NCBI GenBank assembly: GCA_902362715.1 | Contig: CABIXN010000001.1 | Location: 477,290 to 541,289 of the forward strand | Direction: 5' to 3' | DNA: 64,000 nt | Source of the DNA: Lachnospiraceae bacterium | GTDB taxonomy: Bacteria; Bacillota; Clostridia; Lachnospirales; Lachnospiraceae | Shown here: piece by piece, positions 56,655-64,000 of the stretch | How the letters are laid out: each line of letters starts with the position of its first letter | Numbering within the stretch: position 1 is the first letter of the stretch | Notes under the pieces: generated by a model | What the model was told of the DNA's origin: nothing | Databases searched by the model: none | What the model saw: only the letters and a program-made list of their open reading frames with translations | Made by a program: the position numbers and the translations under genes

Positions 56655-57830
56655 GTGGGAGAAAATGAAAAGGAATTTAAACTGGCGGACAATTGTATTC
56701 CGGGGCTTGAAGAAGGAAAATATATTGCAGAGGGAATCCAGACGGTTACTCTGCCGCAAAAGGATACTTTTTCAGTAAAAAAGGATTTTTATGTTGCTGT
56801 AAACACGGAAACAATGGCTGTGGATGAGGTGTTCAGCGTGTATCCGGCGTTTGAACAGCAAGGGGATTTTGCAGGAGTACTGCCATTTATTGTTTTGAAA
56901 AATAAAACATATCCGTGGATAAAACGTTGGATGGAAGATATTAATGGACATAGAGTTCCCTGGACTGCACTCATTGTTGTTTCAGAAGATGAAGGTTCAA
57001 GAGAAACAGATGTTAAGTATAAAACGTTGAAAGGCTTAAAAGAAAGAAACGTATTCTTCCCATACAAAGAGAAAACAGCCACATGCTGCAGGGATGATGA
57101 TAATATTCATATACTTACCATTCCAAAAGAAACTTATTATTCGATTATGCCAGATGCGGAAGACCTCCCGTGGCTTGCCCACTCCAAATTTGTTGATTTA
57201 TCCGCTGCAGAGGATTCAATTGCAAAACAGGATGGATGGTTCTCTACAGTCATAGCAAACCGATTTATTCCATCTTCTGAGGATAAGACGATGAAAAGCA
57301 CTGTTCATCTTGTCTCGGTGGACGGGTATCTAAATGCAAAGATTCCGGATGAATGTGATTTCGTACGCTTTATTTCTATTTATCATTGGAATGTCTATTC
57401 AGAAAAAACAGAAGATAAGTCATTTGTATCCCTGGTAAATGGTTTGGCAAAACATTCCGGGACAGTGAAAGACAAGGAGCTTAAACCGCATGCCCTGCGT
57501 ACAGGAGAGAAGACATTTTCCTTCTATCATGGACCTTTACTGCCGTATCATTCAGAAAGGTATGACGAAATCAACGGAGAAGAGAAATTCACAGCGGATG
57601 GCAGAATGATATACGATTCTGAAAATGGGATATTTGATGTCAGCTATTCGGCTGCTTTTAATCTTGGAAGATTGCTTACGTTAAGCCGACGGTCCGAAGC
57701 GGAAAATATAGCGGCATGGAGAAAAGAGCTGGCGGTGAGAGAACATCTGAAAAGGCAAAAGGCCGCAATTGGCATCTCTGTATCTGATTTACAAGAACTT
57801 TGCGGATTTTTATCGGAGGGGAAGTTATGA
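56655..57830 (+). CDS. Hypothetical protein of the DUF6603 cluster (391 aa)
   Basis: Unrecognised soluble protein. The GTG start has AAAGGAGG six bases before it. LPFIVLKNKTYPWIKRWMED followed by PWTALIVVSEDE (about residues 75-115) resembles a PWLALLVxxEDE-like stretch that I recall from uncharacterised proteins next to DUF6603 genes in other bacteria; this is memory, not a search. A LAHSKFVDLS and VANRF-like segment around residues 175-205 also looks conserved. No signal peptide, no membrane helix. Its stop overlaps the next start (ATGA), so the two are made together. Confidence 0.6.
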   Translation: MGENEKEFKLADNCIPGLEEGKYIAEGIQTVTLPQKDTFSVKKDFYVAVNTETMAVDEVFSVYPAFEQQGDFAGVLPFIVLKNKTYPWIKRWMEDINGHRVPWTALIVVSEDEGSRETDVKYKTLKGLKERNVFFPYKEKTATCCRDDDNIHILTIPKETYYSIMPDAEDLPWLAHSKFVDLSAAEDSIAKQDGWFSTVIANRFIPSSEDKTMKSTVHLVSVDGYLNAKIPDECDFVRFISIYHWNVYSEKTEDKSFVSLVNGLAKHSGTVKDKELKPHALRTGEKTFSFYHGPLLPYHSERYDEINGEEKFTADGRMIYDSENGIFDVSYSAAFNLGRLLTLSRRSEAENIAAWRKELAVREHLKRQKAAIGISVSDLQELCGFLSEGKL

Positions 57831-58711
57831 AAAGGCGTTTTGTTACAAAGCAATATGATCAAGTAAATTTTGTACCCATTGAAATACCCGATCATTTAAA
57901 AGATTATGCGGATTCTCTAAGGCTTTTAAATGGTATCCCTCTAACCTATCTGCTTTCGGATGTATCAGAGCTGCCAAAAGAAAGTATCCGTTTCTTTTAT
58001 GTGGATATTAACTGGACAGATGCGCTGGTAGACGGTGCATTTTCTATTGGGAGAGTATGCAGACAAGAATGTACAGCAGACAAAGTCTTATTGCGAAAGG
58101 CAGCAGAATCCAGGGATTACATGGAAACACCTCGAATGAAACGAATGCATTCCAATCATAAAAAGAAATGCTTAAAGAAATTCCGTGAGAAACCAGAAGA
58201 TTATAACCTCATAAGTGGATTCATCATGCATTCTCAGCTTGCAGCCAGGATGAAGGGTCTGCATGTGTATGGATTTGATAAGGCTGGAGCTTTGGAGGAA
58301 GAAAAAGGAGAGCAGATTCCTATTCTGAGGATGGAAACCATTGCGGACGATGTACTGCTTTGTCTTTTCTCTGGTGATGTGCAGGAAATTTTAGTGGAAG
58401 AACCGAAAACAGGGCTGTGTTTTGGAGCATCGTCAGTAGAGCGGCATGGCAATAAAATAACAAGAAGCATTGATCTTAGATCTGCGCAGGATGATTCTGA
58501 CCTGGGAAAAAGAATCTGTTCTTTTTGCATTGATGATTTCACAGATGATAACGGAAGGATTCATGCTGAAAAACTTGCATATTCTGTGGGGACACAATTG
58601 AAAAACTATGGCAAACTTGGAAATGACGAAATTTCGTCTTCACGTTTTGCGTTCGAAATGATTGCTGCAGCACATCGGGCCAAATTCAAACGTTCCTCTG
58701 GGGAGGTGTAA
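57827..58711 (+). CDS. Hypothetical protein of the DUF6603 cluster (294 aa)
   Basis: Unrecognised. Two blocks look like family signatures: SIRFFYVDINWTDALVDGAF (about residues 53-72) and DDVLLCLFSGDVQEILVEEP (about 180-199), with SGFIMHSQLAARMKG between them. Similar wording (FYVDPNWLDALVDGA; DVLLCLFDG) occurs, as I remember, in proteins from actinobacteria and myxobacteria of unknown function. The ATG at 57827 overlaps the previous stop and follows GGAGGGGAA; nine upstream codons are rejected. The C-terminal FAFEMIAAAHRAKFKRS is basic. Confidence 0.6.
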   Translation: MKRRFVTKQYDQVNFVPIEIPDHLKDYADSLRLLNGIPLTYLLSDVSELPKESIRFFYVDINWTDALVDGAFSIGRVCRQECTADKVLLRKAAESRDYMETPRMKRMHSNHKKKCLKKFREKPEDYNLISGFIMHSQLAARMKGLHVYGFDKAGALEEEKGEQIPILRMETIADDVLLCLFSGDVQEILVEEPKTGLCFGASSVERHGNKITRSIDLRSAQDDSDLGKRICSFCIDDFTDDNGRIHAEKLAYSVGTQLKNYGKLGNDEISSSRFAFEMIAAAHRAKFKRSSGEV

Positions 58712-58712
58712 A

Positions 58713-61700
58713 ATGTCTGCTCAGCTTATAATACCAATGATTGTCCTTGCCCGGCATTTCAAAACTCCGCTCCAGGTACCGGCAATCAATCCGAATTATA
58801 AGACCGCTTTAAGGTCTTATCTTGGAAAGGATGCAACCCCTGGAGCATTTAATAAGAATATTCTTCTAAAAAAAGGCATTCACCTTCACTTTGTACTTCC
58901 ATCTGCGCTGAAAAATGGATATGAGACAGAAGATAACAATGGAAGAAAGCGTTTGGAATATCCTGCTGTTCCTGACCGCTTTATCGTAACGAGAATGTAT
59001 TGGAGAAACGGAGAAATTTGTACAGATTGCAATATTGTGGAAAGTAATTTTTATTCACTTGACAGTACTTATAGTGACAGTATAACGATTCCCAAATTTG
59101 ATGATCTTCGGCAAAGACACCGTTTCCGTTATATGGGCAGGAATTATCCGGCGTCTTCGCCTGTACCTGAATGTGTGGGAGAATGCGGATATTTTGACAA
59201 GATCACTGCGGTGGGTGCGGGAGATCCCATGTTTTCTGCCTATTATCCCAGCTGTTTTAGCGTATTTGGTTTTTATGATGCTCTAGAAGGGGTACCGTCC
59301 GATGCGGTTCTTACATATTTTGTCCTGGGATATTATTCAGATTCGAAAAATGATATCCTCAATGATGTAAAAACAATAGATGATATGAAAGCCATGTTGG
59401 AGAAATATCATTTATCTGTTCCGGATGAAAACATATCAGTGTGTAATTCCAGTATACTGTTCGGCGAAATCGGAGGGATTGATCTTACAAAAGAAGAACC
59501 GGTACCAGCAGGAGAAATTGATGTGGGGATCGGGAAAACCTCGGCTGAAGCGTTGTCTGCAGTCATAAGCCAGCGTTTTTACGGCTCTGATTCCTCAATG
59601 GAGCGTTTCCTGACCTCGATTCAATATGATACTGCAGATGAATCAGCACAGCCAGATGGTAATTTTAAGATTGATGATGATATCCATTACCGAGGATTTT
59701 CACGTATGGATGCTATGGAGGATATCTCTTCTCTAAAATTGCCGAAAGATTTCAAGACAGACAGCGAAATAAAACTAAAAAAACAGTATTTGGAGCTGGA
59801 CGCTTTAGAACGAGGGCTCGGAAAGCTCCGCCGGACCTTAGAATATAAAAAGAAGTCGCTATATTATCTGTGGGAGATATATGAAGGTGCAGCCCTAAAA
59901 AAACAAGGAGAAATTATGGAGCACATAGCTCCTCTTGTAAAGGATATATCCATGCTGAGAGAAAAAATCTTAAGAGCATTAAAGGATAGAGAAAGCAAAA
60001 GAAATGTGTTGAAAAAATTTCTTGCTGACCAAAATGGCGAATTAGAAATTGTGTCGTCAGAACCATTTTATCTGCCAAAAGATCCTGCGCTTATGCTGTG
60101 TGGAAAAGGGATGGAGAGAACGTATGCCTTTGGAGAGGAGGGAAGATTTGAGAAAGACCATACACTTTTTTGTCTAACCCTGCCTTTGACCTCAGACATT
60201 CCTGCAGAAACGATTCTTGGATATTTTAGGAATGTCAGCGGAATAGAAGATGTATGGAAAAATTACAGGGAGTATCTGGTTACAGCAGTATTGCTGGACG
60301 AAAAAAATATAAGACTGCATCTGAATCTGAATCCAGTTATAAAGGAAAAATACTCCCCAGTGATGTATAACGGAGTTCCTATGGAAGAGGTTACACTGCT
60401 GATGCAGTGGGAGACTGCCTTCTATCCGAATTACCAAGGAGCAGAACCGAAAGAGAGCAGTCTTTTGTATGGCAATACGGATTATGTGTATTGTGGTACA
60501 GAGTCAGAGCAGGAAATCAGATGCAGTGGAGTTACGGTTCTGACTCCACATGGAGTCTATAATCTTCAGGATAAGCTGGAAAAATATCTGGAATATCACT
60601 CTGATTCACCAGATGCGGCGCAGAGTGCCAAGAAAGTCAAAGATCTTGCTGCCGTTTCTCAAAGTTTAGGGGGATTTCATATCAGTCTAAGTGGATTAGA
60701 ACATGTATTTCAGTATCCCATTGACATAGATCCCCTGGATCATACTTCAAAAGCTATAGCAGAATGCCTAGAACCAACGGTTCAGAGTTTTTCGGAGCCG
60801 GCTGTAGAAAGATTGGCAGTCTGCAATGATACACAGATTTTTCCGCTTCGGGAAGGATTTTTTGGTATTACTAAATTGGCTTTGGTATCTTCTTTTGGAA
60901 AGCAAAGGAAAATTCTTGACGATGAGCTTGCATTCAAGGGAAAAAGATATATATCGGAGAATTTACTGCCAAAGAATAAAGAACTGTGTTTTCTGCCGCT
61001 TGCCTTGACTTCGGCGGCAAGACTTTCAGCAGATTTTGTTACGGCAGCAGATGATGGTGTAAGGTCTTCTGTGCTGCCTGGGGAGACACCGATAATAGGC
61101 ATTTTTCTGCCGGATATGCTGAATCGGAATATAAATGTTTTTTCTAATTCTGGAGTAAGCCTTGGAATAGTTAAGACGGTTTATCGGTATCTGGGAGGAC
61201 AGAAGACGGCCGTCGGGAGGTTCGTGCCATCTCCGGGTGCGCCAGACGAGATGGAGCCGCGGATCAAAAGTTTTATTTTGGCATTGACAAAAGATAACAC
61301 TGCATTTGCAGAAGTGATGGATATGATTGAACAAAAGCTGAATCAGACACTTCCTTTGTCAGAAAATCATTTTATATTCGGGCGGGCTCTTGTATTGGCA
61401 GAGATTTCCATGGAGCTTGAATTTTTTGGAGCGCCGGAATGGTCAAAAAAAGATGATGACATCGGAACATTTAATGATGAGGGACTTGCCGGGCAGGAAT
61501 TTGTGGTTCAGTTTGGGGATAAGAACAGAGAGACGGATGGTGTGTGCTGTGGATTTTATGATGGATTTTCCAGTGGATTTCCAATGTTTGGGGGCAAACA
61601 CAAGTCTGCCCAGTATTTAAACAGCGAACCATTTACAATTAGTTCTGCGGATGGGGTTAAAAATGTTACGCTCCTTTTCGATCCGGCATTGAAGATAACC

Positions 61701-62009
61701 GTCAACACGGGATTTCTGCCTGCAAAACAAATAGAACTGTTTGGAGAGCATGGGGATTTTTCAAAATATCAGTTATTGTCATCGGAACTCCATACAATGA
61801 TTTCAGAAAAGAATCGAGCCGTACTGCCGCCATTTGCCGGAAAGGCAGATTTTGTACGATTTTATCCGAGGTTGGAAAATGGTCAGGTAACGTATGAATG
61901 TTTTAATATCCAAGATTCCTCTATATCCATAGGAGAGATAGGAGAAACATTGATTACAGATGGCATGTTGATAGAACGGGGTGATATGGATGGAAGGAAT
62001 AAGCATTAA
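58713..62009 (+). CDS. Large hypothetical protein of the DUF6603 cluster (1098 aa)
   Basis: No assigned function. The N-terminal part has GIHLHFVLPSALKNG followed by EYPAVPDRFIVTRMYWRNG (about residues 55-105), which resembles the GVHLHWALPDAL ... FPAVPNRWLV pattern of uncharacterised bacterial proteins that I recall beside DUF6603 genes. A long charged coiled coil occupies about residues 350-445. The C-terminal half is beta-rich with no membrane helix. The frame opens at 58662; GGGAGG at 58701-58706 sets the ATG at 58713, one base after the previous stop. Its 3' end overlaps the next gene by 20 bases. Confidence 0.65.
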   Translation: MSAQLIIPMIVLARHFKTPLQVPAINPNYKTALRSYLGKDATPGAFNKNILLKKGIHLHFVLPSALKNGYETEDNNGRKRLEYPAVPDRFIVTRMYWRNGEICTDCNIVESNFYSLDSTYSDSITIPKFDDLRQRHRFRYMGRNYPASSPVPECVGECGYFDKITAVGAGDPMFSAYYPSCFSVFGFYDALEGVPSDAVLTYFVLGYYSDSKNDILNDVKTIDDMKAMLEKYHLSVPDENISVCNSSILFGEIGGIDLTKEEPVPAGEIDVGIGKTSAEALSAVISQRFYGSDSSMERFLTSIQYDTADESAQPDGNFKIDDDIHYRGFSRMDAMEDISSLKLPKDFKTDSEIKLKKQYLELDALERGLGKLRRTLEYKKKSLYYLWEIYEGAALKKQGEIMEHIAPLVKDISMLREKILRALKDRESKRNVLKKFLADQNGELEIVSSEPFYLPKDPALMLCGKGMERTYAFGEEGRFEKDHTLFCLTLPLTSDIPAETILGYFRNVSGIEDVWKNYREYLVTAVLLDEKNIRLHLNLNPVIKEKYSPVMYNGVPMEEVTLLMQWETAFYPNYQGAEPKESSLLYGNTDYVYCGTESEQEIRCSGVTVLTPHGVYNLQDKLEKYLEYHSDSPDAAQSAKKVKDLAAVSQSLGGFHISLSGLEHVFQYPIDIDPLDHTSKAIAECLEPTVQSFSEPAVERLAVCNDTQIFPLREGFFGITKLALVSSFGKQRKILDDELAFKGKRYISENLLPKNKELCFLPLALTSAARLSADFVTAADDGVRSSVLPGETPIIGIFLPDMLNRNINVFSNSGVSLGIVKTVYRYLGGQKTAVGRFVPSPGAPDEMEPRIKSFILALTKDNTAFAEVMDMIEQKLNQTLPLSENHFIFGRALVLAEISMELEFFGAPEWSKKDDDIGTFNDEGLAGQEFVVQFGDKNRETDGVCCGFYDGFSSGFPMFGGKHKSAQYLNSEPFTISSADGVKNVTLLFDPALKITVNTGFLPAKQIELFGEHGDFSKYQLLSSELHTMISEKNRAVLPPFAGKADFVRFYPRLENGQVTYECFNIQDSSISIGEIGETLITDGMLIERGDMDGRNKH

Positions 62010-63558
62010 GATACCTGAGAAAGTATTTTTTTCCAATGCTCCCGGAAAGTATATTGTAAAAAATGATTTTTATATTACGATTTATAAAAGCTTGTGTGGA
62101 GAAGAGCATGGAGAGAGGGGCAAAAAAAGAGGAGGGGAGATGTATCCTGCCATTTATATAAAAGGTTTTGAACAGCTTTTTAAAGATAATGGTACACAGG
62201 AGATTCAGCTGGAAGCCTTTTTTAAAATGTTCCATTCTAATGGAAATATGGACTGGAGTATTTCTTATGGAAGGTTTAGAGATACGGAAGAAAGATGTGC
62301 GGTAATCACTACGGCTGCCGATTTTCTTGCTCCCGATTTCACTGTGGGGTTTCATCTGTCTGATAAGTGTATCTTTACAGAAATACCAGATACGGAGAAA
62401 CCCCTTACCCTTCAAATATACGTGGATGATTTTGATTATTTTTTTCCTGATCTTTCTGACAGGATGCAGTATCAGATAAGTTTGGAAAGAGGATTTGCTG
62501 TGTATATTGAAAGGTTCGGTGCATATACGGAAGCGGATTTGTTTCATCCTGTAAATGCAGTACACAAGGGAGATTCAGCTTATATATCATGGGAAATACA
62601 AGAGAATGAAAAAGCATCAGCGTTTTTGTATGATGAACATGGGGCCCTGGCTGCCAATCTCCCGCCGTATTTTACCAAAATAGATAAAGACAGAAAATTT
62701 ACCTTAACTGCGTACAATGATTTTTGTTCCGTTACAGAAGAATTATATGTGTACCGTACACTTTGGAAACAGAGAATAGGAGCAAAAGGATTCCCACAGA
62801 CAGATGAATTTGGGCGCTGTAAATTTTACAAAAGCTATGAAGGTGATTATTTTCTTTACGTTCATCCTGTTTTATATACCAGTCAGGATTTGGAAACATG
62901 GAATATCTATTCCCCAAATATGTGCTCGCCTTCAAAATTTAATTTCTATTCATCTTCTTTCTCTGAGCAGAAGTTCTGTGTTTGTTATGTGAGCACTGAC
63001 CGTGTGACTTACTGTGAAATGGACTTTGAAGAGAAAGTATGGAAAAAGTATGAGGAATTTACAGAAGGGATTATTTCTGCCCATGTGCTGCTTTCCGAAG
63101 GTGAGCCGCCTGTGAGCGTTCTTGCCTCCCGCGAGGACATCGGCTTTTTTGAGGTGATTGGAGGCAAATGGATGAACGGCAGGTATTTAAAGAAGCCAAA
63201 AGGGGCGAAAATCAAGGCATTGGATGTTTTATCATATGGAGCACGGGGATGTGCGGCGGTTCTGTATGATACTGGAAGAGTGTTCTTTTATGATTTAGAG
63301 GATGATTATAAAAACAATATATTTGAATGTCCAAACGTCAAGGACGATAATATCTATCTGATTAAAACAAATGCCATTTATATTCTTTTGAGCGGGTATA
63401 TGTTTGAGATAAGCGATAGGGAGAAATTCACAGATACACATTTTTTTCCTGAATTTAAAGCAGGAACATATCCTATAGCAGGTCCTGAGGACGATCAGAT
63501 GATAGTAGCTGCATTTCAGACAGAAGAGGGTGTCTCTGTCTGGGAATATCAATTTTAA
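61990..63558 (+). CDS. Hypothetical protein of the DUF6603 cluster, propeller-like (522 aa)
   Basis: Unrecognised. The N-terminal ~170 residues share a plan with the beginnings of the 391-residue protein: KVFFSNAPGKYIVKNDFYITIYKS against KDTFSVKKDFYVAVNTETM, so both may start with the same domain. The C-terminal ~270 residues have short repeating strands ending in aromatic residues (WNIYSPN, VWKKYEEF, GFFEVIGGKWMNG, VFFYDLEDD), like a beta propeller. The start may be the ATG at 61990 or the GTG at 61981; both overlap the previous gene, and the ribosome site is weak (GGGGTG). It ends 14 bases before the next gene. Confidence 0.6.
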   Translation: MEGISIKIPEKVFFSNAPGKYIVKNDFYITIYKSLCGEEHGERGKKRGGEMYPAIYIKGFEQLFKDNGTQEIQLEAFFKMFHSNGNMDWSISYGRFRDTEERCAVITTAADFLAPDFTVGFHLSDKCIFTEIPDTEKPLTLQIYVDDFDYFFPDLSDRMQYQISLERGFAVYIERFGAYTEADLFHPVNAVHKGDSAYISWEIQENEKASAFLYDEHGALAANLPPYFTKIDKDRKFTLTAYNDFCSVTEELYVYRTLWKQRIGAKGFPQTDEFGRCKFYKSYEGDYFLYVHPVLYTSQDLETWNIYSPNMCSPSKFNFYSSSFSEQKFCVCYVSTDRVTYCEMDFEEKVWKKYEEFTEGIISAHVLLSEGEPPVSVLASREDIGFFEVIGGKWMNGRYLKKPKGAKIKALDVLSYGARGCAAVLYDTGRVFFYDLEDDYKNNIFECPNVKDDNIYLIKTNAIYILLSGYMFEISDREKFTDTHFFPEFKAGTYPIAGPEDDQMIVAAFQTEEGVSVWEYQF

Positions 63559-63572
63559 AGGAGGGTTCCAAT

Positions 63573-64000
63573 ATGGAGAAAAAAGTAATTACTGATATGT
63601 ACGAGGTCGAAAAAAATCTGGAATGTGTTGAGTTAAGAGAAAATGGATGCATTGTTGTTCCGAATACACTAGAAGAACTCCGGATTGGCTGCTTGATCAA
63701 CAAAAAAGAGTATCCGGGACATTGTGATTTTGATATTTTAGTTACCGGGGCAGATGGCAGAGATGGAGCCTATGGTTCAGGAGAGGACGGAACCATAGGC
63801 GAAGCCGGAGGAAATGTCAAAATAATGGTATCTGATCTGGTGGGAGATATTCATATCAAAGCTTCCGGCGGCAATGGCGGCAGAGGCGGAAAAGGAATAG
63901 AAGGAGCAGACGGAGGCAGAGGCGGCAATGGCGGTGATGGCGGTGACGGAGCCAAAGTGGATTTTACCTATGAAAGAAAAGATCCGGAATCAACAAGCTA
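63573..64000 (+). CDS. Glycine-rich repeat protein, 3' end outside the window
   Basis: An ORF open to the window end (142 codons). AAAGGAGGG precedes the ATG. After a ~65-residue N-terminal domain (MEKKVITDMYEVEKNLECVE) comes a glycine-rich region with Gly-X-Y and GGxGGx stretches: GADGRDGAYGSGEDGTIGEA, then a short IMVSDLVGDIHIKA strand pair, then GGNGGRGGKGIEG and GGRGGNGGDGGDG. This is a collagen-like or polyglycine-helix composition. It lacks a signal peptide. It is the last visible gene of the DUF6603 cluster and may be its outward or structural part. Confidence 0.75.
   Translation, partial: MEKKVITDMYEVEKNLECVELRENGCIVVPNTLEELRIGCLINKKEYPGHCDFDILVTGADGRDGAYGSGEDGTIGEAGGNVKIMVSDLVGDIHIKASGGNGGRGGKGIEGADGGRGGNGGDGGDGAKVDFTYERKDPESTS

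Noticed and set aside
61954..62565. 203-codon minus-strand ORF
   Set aside because: Shadow of the two overlapping plus-strand genes of the DUF6603 operon.
1..64000. tRNA, rRNA, CRISPR array, transposase or integrase
   Set aside because: Read through on both strands; no cloverleaf, regularly spaced repeats, or transposase/integrase-like protein was recognised.

Overview
The window is chromosomal DNA from a low- to mid-GC anaerobic Firmicute, most likely a gut Lachnospiraceae (Clostridia). This rests on the gene content: Re-citrate synthase paired with NADP isocitrate dehydrogenase, formate-THF ligase with FolD, Rex, a glycogen synthase, a TepA-UppP-FtsK cluster, Shine-Dalgarno sites of AGGAGG type, TTG and GTG starts, and a small HCCA-like Cys/Gly-rich protein. 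I saw no tRNA, rRNA, CRISPR array or intact insertion sequence.

Layout. 0-4.6 kb: pheS, pheT, queA. 4.6-9.7 kb: an accessory stretch with a TipAS-type MerR regulator, an AAA-ATPase/PD-(D/E)XK protein, a structured intergenic region, and an IbrA/IbrB-like pair. 9.7-13.1 kb, minus strand: response regulator, ABC ATPase, ABC permease, single-TM histidine kinase, with a three-repeat operator before the ABC genes. 13.3-16.2 kb: MATE exporter and four small proteins. 16.3-19.7 kb: Re-citrate synthase, GntR regulator and isocitrate dehydrogenase behind a strong promoter that carries palindromic operators. 19.7-40.8 kb: mostly core genes (ABC-F, rex, nnr, alr, mazF without an antitoxin, CorC-like, yebC, O-acetylhomoserine sulfhydrylase, glgA, tepA-like, uppP, ftsK, fhs, folD, a zinc-ribbon/TPR protein, xpt, rlmH, a LysR regulator).

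40.9-50.5 kb is the first candidate new system. A three-gene module, coding for an L-fucose-isomerase-fold protein, a small helical protein with a carrier-protein-like C-terminus, and a SufE-like sulfur acceptor, occurs twice around a PucR-type regulator. The first copy also carries an MFS transporter and a SufS-type cysteine desulfurase. There is no SufBCD scaffold, so the sulfur relay probably serves the isomerase-like enzymes rather than Fe-S assembly.

50.6-64 kb, running off the window, is the second. A truncated CarD-like leader ORF overlaps a 1950-residue DUF6603-type protein, followed by four tightly coupled large proteins without a recognised function and a glycine-rich repeat protein cut by the window end. 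None has a signal peptide. The close spacing and overlaps suggest one operon and possibly one large assembly.

All calls come from reading the sequence and from remembered family features; no database search was run. Where I moved a start codon, the entry says why.
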